Origin: Chloromonas sp. AAM2
Taxonomy: Eukaryota > Chlorophyta > Chlorophyceae > Chlamydomonadales > Chlamydomonadaceae
Reading direction: 5' to 3'
Assembly (NCBI GenBank): GCA_004335635.1
Contig: QAXH01001720.1
Coordinates: 1-22,852 of the forward strand
Length of the DNA stretch: 22,852 nt
Shown piece after piece: positions 18,979 to 22,852 of the stretch. Below the pieces are notes generated by a model, which was not told the origin of the DNA, did no database searches, and saw nothing but the letters and a program-made list of their open reading frames with translations. Numbering within the stretch: the first letter of the stretch is position 1; every line of letters starts with the position of its first letter. A program made the position numbers and the translations under genes.

Positions 18979-21900
18979 ATGTGCATTGGCTTCTTTGGTC
19001 TGAATCTTGTGCCAGGCTTGAGGTTTCTTTTGGCTTTCAATCGTGACGAATTCATCGCAAGGCCGACACAAGTAAGACTTCAAGGCAATATAAGGCTTCT
19101 CTATCTAGCTTGAACACCCTTTGCATGCGTCTACTTGTCCATAAACCTCGCTGCGCACCCGTACCATGCACCGCGCATGCACCTCGGCACATGCACGACG
19201 ACGTATGCAATTCTTGCTTGCACGTGCAGCACACACACTTCTGGGCAGACGTGCCCGAGCAGCACATCTTAGGTGGACGAGACGTGCAGGCAGGCGGCAC
19301 ATGGCTGGGTGTCAGCCTGCGCGGTCGAGTTGCCTTGCTCACCAACCTAAGAGAGGTGAGGTCTGATTACCCAAGGGGCTGACCAGTGGTCTGACAGCTG
19401 CTGCTTGTAGAAGCAATCTGATCCAAGTGATTCGAAAGGGGTTCAAGCAGGGCGGAGACTGATGACGTTCTGGGTAAGAAGCAAGTCAAGAAAGACCCTT
19501 GGCATTGCGATGGCCGGGTGATTGCCTGGCGCAATGCATGACTACCGACTGAATCGTTAGCACTGGAATCCAGGCAAGAGCTGTGGTTGCATGTGTCATG
19601 GCTGGCGCACGAACGGAATGCAATCACGGGTCAGCCAACCACAAGTACGGTATACAGTGCCCTCACATGTACAATGATTGTACGAGTATTGCCTGCCACT
19701 GTATGCAGATCGACCCTGACCCTGATGAAGCGGCCGTTATGGAGCACAAACGCTCCCGTGGTGAGCTGCCAACCAACTTTTTGAATTCGGACCTGAGCCC
19801 CCAAGAGTACTGCAATGTAAGGCCAGCCTGTGGAATGTACTGGCTGGCTTTTAGGGTTTGGGTTTTTGGATTCCACGCAAATTCGTGGCTGTGATGTCAA
19901 GTCAGTGACATACAGGTGAAAAATATAGGTGTTCAATCCTAGAGCCTTGCTAGTGCTCGTGGCAGGTGCATGTGAGGCCAGTCCGTAAACCTCTATCCAA
20001 CTGCAACACAACGAATTTGTTGCAGGCTTCGGCAACACCACATTGCTGGTACTCATCCAAGACTAACCTGCTAGTCAGGCACAATACTCTGGGAAGGGGC
20101 ACAGAAAAACGCATGACAGGATGAAAAACGCATGACAGGAAACGCCCCTGATGTTCGCAGACATTTCTGCATGTCTGTGCTGCGCACACAACCTCGGTTC
20201 AGAACACATAACAGAAATACTGTGCATGTAAGCTGGGTGTAGAGTCTGGGTCACAAACATGCACTTGAGGACAGTTGCCAGCCGCCGTGAGCTTCATTGT
20301 GCATGCATGCAAACGTCATGTTCACATGCGGCTCAACCAACGCTGGCACGACATCTTATCGCCGAAAGATGTTACCCTTGGCATGCATGGAGGCACCGCA
20401 GGGTGTCCAAGGGTCGTCATACCACGGCTTCAACCTGGTGTGCATTGATTTGGTGGCGTGCACTATGGCCTACACAAACAACAGCCCAGCTAACCGCCAG
20501 AAACAGACAACCTGTGGCACTAGCCAGGCCTCGCATTCCAACACACCCATGGGACAAGCGGAGGAGCGTGGAACAGGGATCCCAACACATCAGCAGGGGC
20601 AGACAAGCACGAGTGGTTGTGCAGCCACAACACCACTTCAGCCCGGAAAAGTTTATGGTGCGTTGGCAGGGGTCAAAACGTCTGTGCGTGTTGTGTGGTG
20701 TAAGCGACACTGGCAGCCAAAAGCTTGACAATCGACTCCGACAACCCGACTCGCACCCTATGCCTGGCTGATGAAGAGCAGGTTCAGAACACGGCTGTCT
20801 GTTGTGACCTCCGGTTCGTGAGGGATACACCTGAGGAAGACACGTGATGCACGTTTTTGGAACATTATGGATTCCTCAACCACTGGTGTGTGCACAGGCT
20901 TGCTCATCAAGGTGGTGGCTTTTACGCCCTGGTTGTTTGTTATGCCCCTTGAGACTCCACTGGTACATCCTACAGCTTGAAAAAGCGCTCACGCTGTAAG
21001 CGACACACCTGGCTGCAGGCGTGAGCAACGGTCTGTTGGGTCAGTGGCCCAAGGTCGAGTCCGGGGTGGCGCTCATGTCCCAGCTCATGGAGCCATGTAA
21101 AGCCTCGGCCCAGGCTCACGCACAAGGCACAGGTAGGCCAATGTCACTGTTTTCATGATAGAATATCTGTGCCTATACTAGGTAAGACTTTTATCTACAC
21201 AGTTGGTTTGTTGCATCAAAACAACCGTTGCTGTCATTCGGCGGGCCTAAACCAGCACATGCTGCTACAGCAACCAACCAGTGGGGTCGTCAGAGATCTG
21301 ACCGTTTGATGCACTCCGCTCAGCCACCAGCAGCCGACACTGTCGTGACGTGCTGCATTAGTGGTTGGCACTCAACACTGTGGAACCACTACGGCCTGCT
21401 GCTGGTGCTGCTTGGATGACGACAACGATGGTACACAAAGCAGCTTCACCTGGTGAAGTTGTGTTGGGGTCATCACGCTGATCACGCCATCCTTGTCCCT
21501 GGTCACACCTTGTCCCTGGTCACTCCTTGTCCCTGGTACTGGTCACTCCTTGTCCCTGGTCACTCCTTGTCCCTGGTCACTCCTTGTCCCTGGCCACTGC
21601 TTACCAGTGTCATAGGTTGATGCAATCTGCCTGCTTGCAACGGTCCTGTAGGCTGCCCACCTCTGCCCTGGGAGCCTCTCTTCAATCAGCTTCTGAGCGA
21701 TGCATGTCGCGACGAGCAGCAGCGGCCGTGTGGCGTCGATGGCGAGCGTCTAGCACTGCATGACCTGAGGGCCGAGCAACACCTAGAGTACATAGCCAGT
21801 GCACGCTTTGTGGAGCCCGTGCCTAGCAAGGTGTGTGAAGAAAACAAGGGGGAATAAAGGGTGTGTGTGTTTGTATCTTGTCACATCCGTATCGTCGCAC

Positions 21901-22569
21901 AAGTGGAACACAGATGGCGAAAACAACAACCGATGTGCCTAGCACGGGGTGTGTAGAAGGCAGAGGCGGGCCATGCATGCATGCAGCATGATCCTTCAAG
22001 GTTTGCTTTCCAGGGGCTGCTATCCAAGATAAGTGGTTTACCTATCTAACGCACAACTTGACAAATCCGTTACTTGGAACATCCCATGCAGCGGATTTTC
22101 CTCAGACCAGAACTTTGTTCACGAACCTGTACGAAGGTCTTGGTTAGGTATTGGTTACTCCTAGTGAGTGAGTACTGAGGCCGACATACATGAGCACTAA
22201 CACTTCCTTCCTGCATTGCAGTTTGGCGCGTACGGAACCCGATCTCAGACCATCTTGGCAGTTTGGGACAGTGGCCAGTGCGAGTTGCGAGAACGATATT
22301 TAGTGCCCCACCAAGAGGGGGGCAACGTGCCCATCACTACCGAGCAAGCCGTCATGCAGGCGCATGCAACGGACATCGGCCAAGCAGGCATGCAGGCACC
22401 AATTGCAGCAAGTTGTGCAGCAGAGCCAGAAGCAGACGGATTGCGTGCCTATTTCATAGGAGTGCCAATAGGTGAGGCAGGCCTAGTGGGCCGCTGGCAC
22501 AGGGACAAGCATTGCTTTTTGATTGAGGCACTGAAGTCGCAAGGTACATGTCACTGCGATGGGTTGTGA
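18979..22569 (+). CDS. TANGO2: TANGO2 / NRDE-family protein
   Basis: Seven exons: 18979-19071, 19230-19355, 19709-19816, 20402-20657, 21019-21132, 21652-21830, 22222-22569; all phases agree, giving 407 residues. It opens with MCIGFF and the family's signature NRDE at 21-24, followed by FIARPT. Later family landmarks appear in order: HFW, GGTWLGVS (53-60), LLTN, RGELPTNFL, YHGFNL, PGKVYGVSNGLLGQWPKV (the exon 4/5 join completes Gly195) and AYGTRSQT (295-302). Start choice is firm because the family begins at MCI. Cys2 after Met removal recalls Ntn-hydrolases. In animals TANGO2 is linked to Golgi/ER organisation and mitochondrial metabolism (lipid or heme handling is debated); the algal role is unknown. 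Two oddities: a polar low-complexity insertion of about 50 residues (about 138-188) and a C-terminus of about 100 residues beyond YGTR with a poorly matched stretch. A possible donor (CAAG|GTACAT) near 22541 leaves the last residues open. Confidence 0.9.
20104..20140 (+). repeat. 18-base direct repeat in TANGO2-like intron 3
   Basis: GAAAAACGCATGACAGGA occurs at 20104-20121 and again, identically, at 20123-20140, one base apart: a recent small tandem duplication. Confidence 0.8.
21491..21598 (+). repeat. 17-base minisatellite, six units, in TANGO2-like intron 5
   Basis: Units of CCTTGTCCCTGGTCACT start at 21491, 21508, 21525, 21548, 21565 and 21582. The third is 23 bases long because of an extra CTGGTA-type duplication; the first ends in ACA and the last has GGCC for GGTC. 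The array is pyrimidine-rich and ends about 53 bases before the exon 6 acceptor. Confidence 0.9.
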
Positions 22570-22852
22570 GTGTAAGGAGGAAGATTGCATTTCCCGAATA
22601 GCTCAAGTTATTGGGAGTTGCGGTATCGGTAACAAGCCTGTGTGGCTTGTGTGACCGGTTCTGTGTGCCCCAGCAGGCTACAGCCGAACATCGATGCCTG
22701 GTTCTTCTGATTTGCATGGATATACTCCAGGAATTAATTCATATAAACATGGAAATGGAGGGGTTACCCCAGCCTCTCTTGCGCAAGATACCCCCATGGC
22801 TGGCTGCTCATGCAGATGCGCATGCCATGTAACTGGTACCACGAAGGCCATA
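22570..22852. other. probable 3' UTR / downstream sequence
   Basis: No supported exon. An open frame at 22611-22832 exists but has no recognisable motif, and no convincing splice join to the TANGO2-like gene was found. Confidence 0.35.
22571..22575 (+). terminator. TGTAA motif just after the TANGO2-like stop
   Basis: Only one base separates the TGA (22567-22569) from TGTAA. If it is the signal, the 3' UTR is extremely short; another TGTAA at 22828-22832, about 260 bases after the stop, is an equally good or better candidate. Confidence 0.3.

Noticed and set aside
1..22852. tRNA, rRNA, CRISPR arrays, transposase genes, terminal inverted repeats
   Set aside because: Looked for by eye on both strands; no tRNA T-loop/acceptor pattern, spacer-repeat array, transposase or reverse-transcriptase motif was found. 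Short hairpins alone were not taken as evidence.

Overview
The window looks like nuclear DNA of a green alga (Chlorophyta, possibly a trebouxiophyte; the genus cannot be fixed from sequence alone). Reasons: genes are cut by many GT-AG introns of about 135-860 bases with donors mostly GTGAGN, GTAAGN or GTGCGN; TGTAA, the green-algal polyadenylation signal, follows several genes; base composition is moderately GC-rich; and two proteins have their closest recognisable relatives among plant/algal organelle proteins. No rRNA, tRNA, CRISPR or intact mobile element was seen.

Layout, left to right. (1) Positions 2-523, + strand: the 3' end of a gene coding for 13-residue tandem repeats arranged in a six-unit higher-order period, followed by a degenerate repeat in its probable 3' UTR. 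(2) 1378-4997, +: a seven-exon gene for a CPBP (CAAX protease / bacteriocin-processing) intramembrane metalloprotease of the plant plastid type. (3) 5211-6478, -: a three-exon gene for an S26 signal-peptidase-like protein of the plant type that lacks both catalytic residues. It lies tail-to-tail with the CPBP gene. (4) 6479-7083: a divergent promoter region. (5) 7084-17861, +: a nine-exon gene for a very large (about 2,490 residues), mostly disordered Ser/Pro/Ala/Gln-rich protein that I do not recognise. (6) 17862-18978: intergenic. (7) 18979-22569, +: a seven-exon gene for a TANGO2/NRDE-family protein with a lineage-specific insertion and a C-terminal extension.

All exon joins were worked out by hand from splice consensus and reading phase. 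For the CPBP, S26-like and TANGO2 genes every join also rebuilds a conserved family motif, so these models are strong apart from the first CPBP exon and the extreme ends. In the giant gene every junction is phase-consistent, but the first exon and exon 5 are uncertain. The genes do not form an obvious pathway. The nearest functional link is that two neighbouring genes encode an intramembrane protease and a catalytically dead membrane-peptidase homologue, both probably organellar. The most novel items are the giant disordered protein with its duplicated LFDDTP motif, the dead signal-peptidase homologue, the excess of the palindrome TGCATGCA, and a possible pseudoknot in a CPBP intron.
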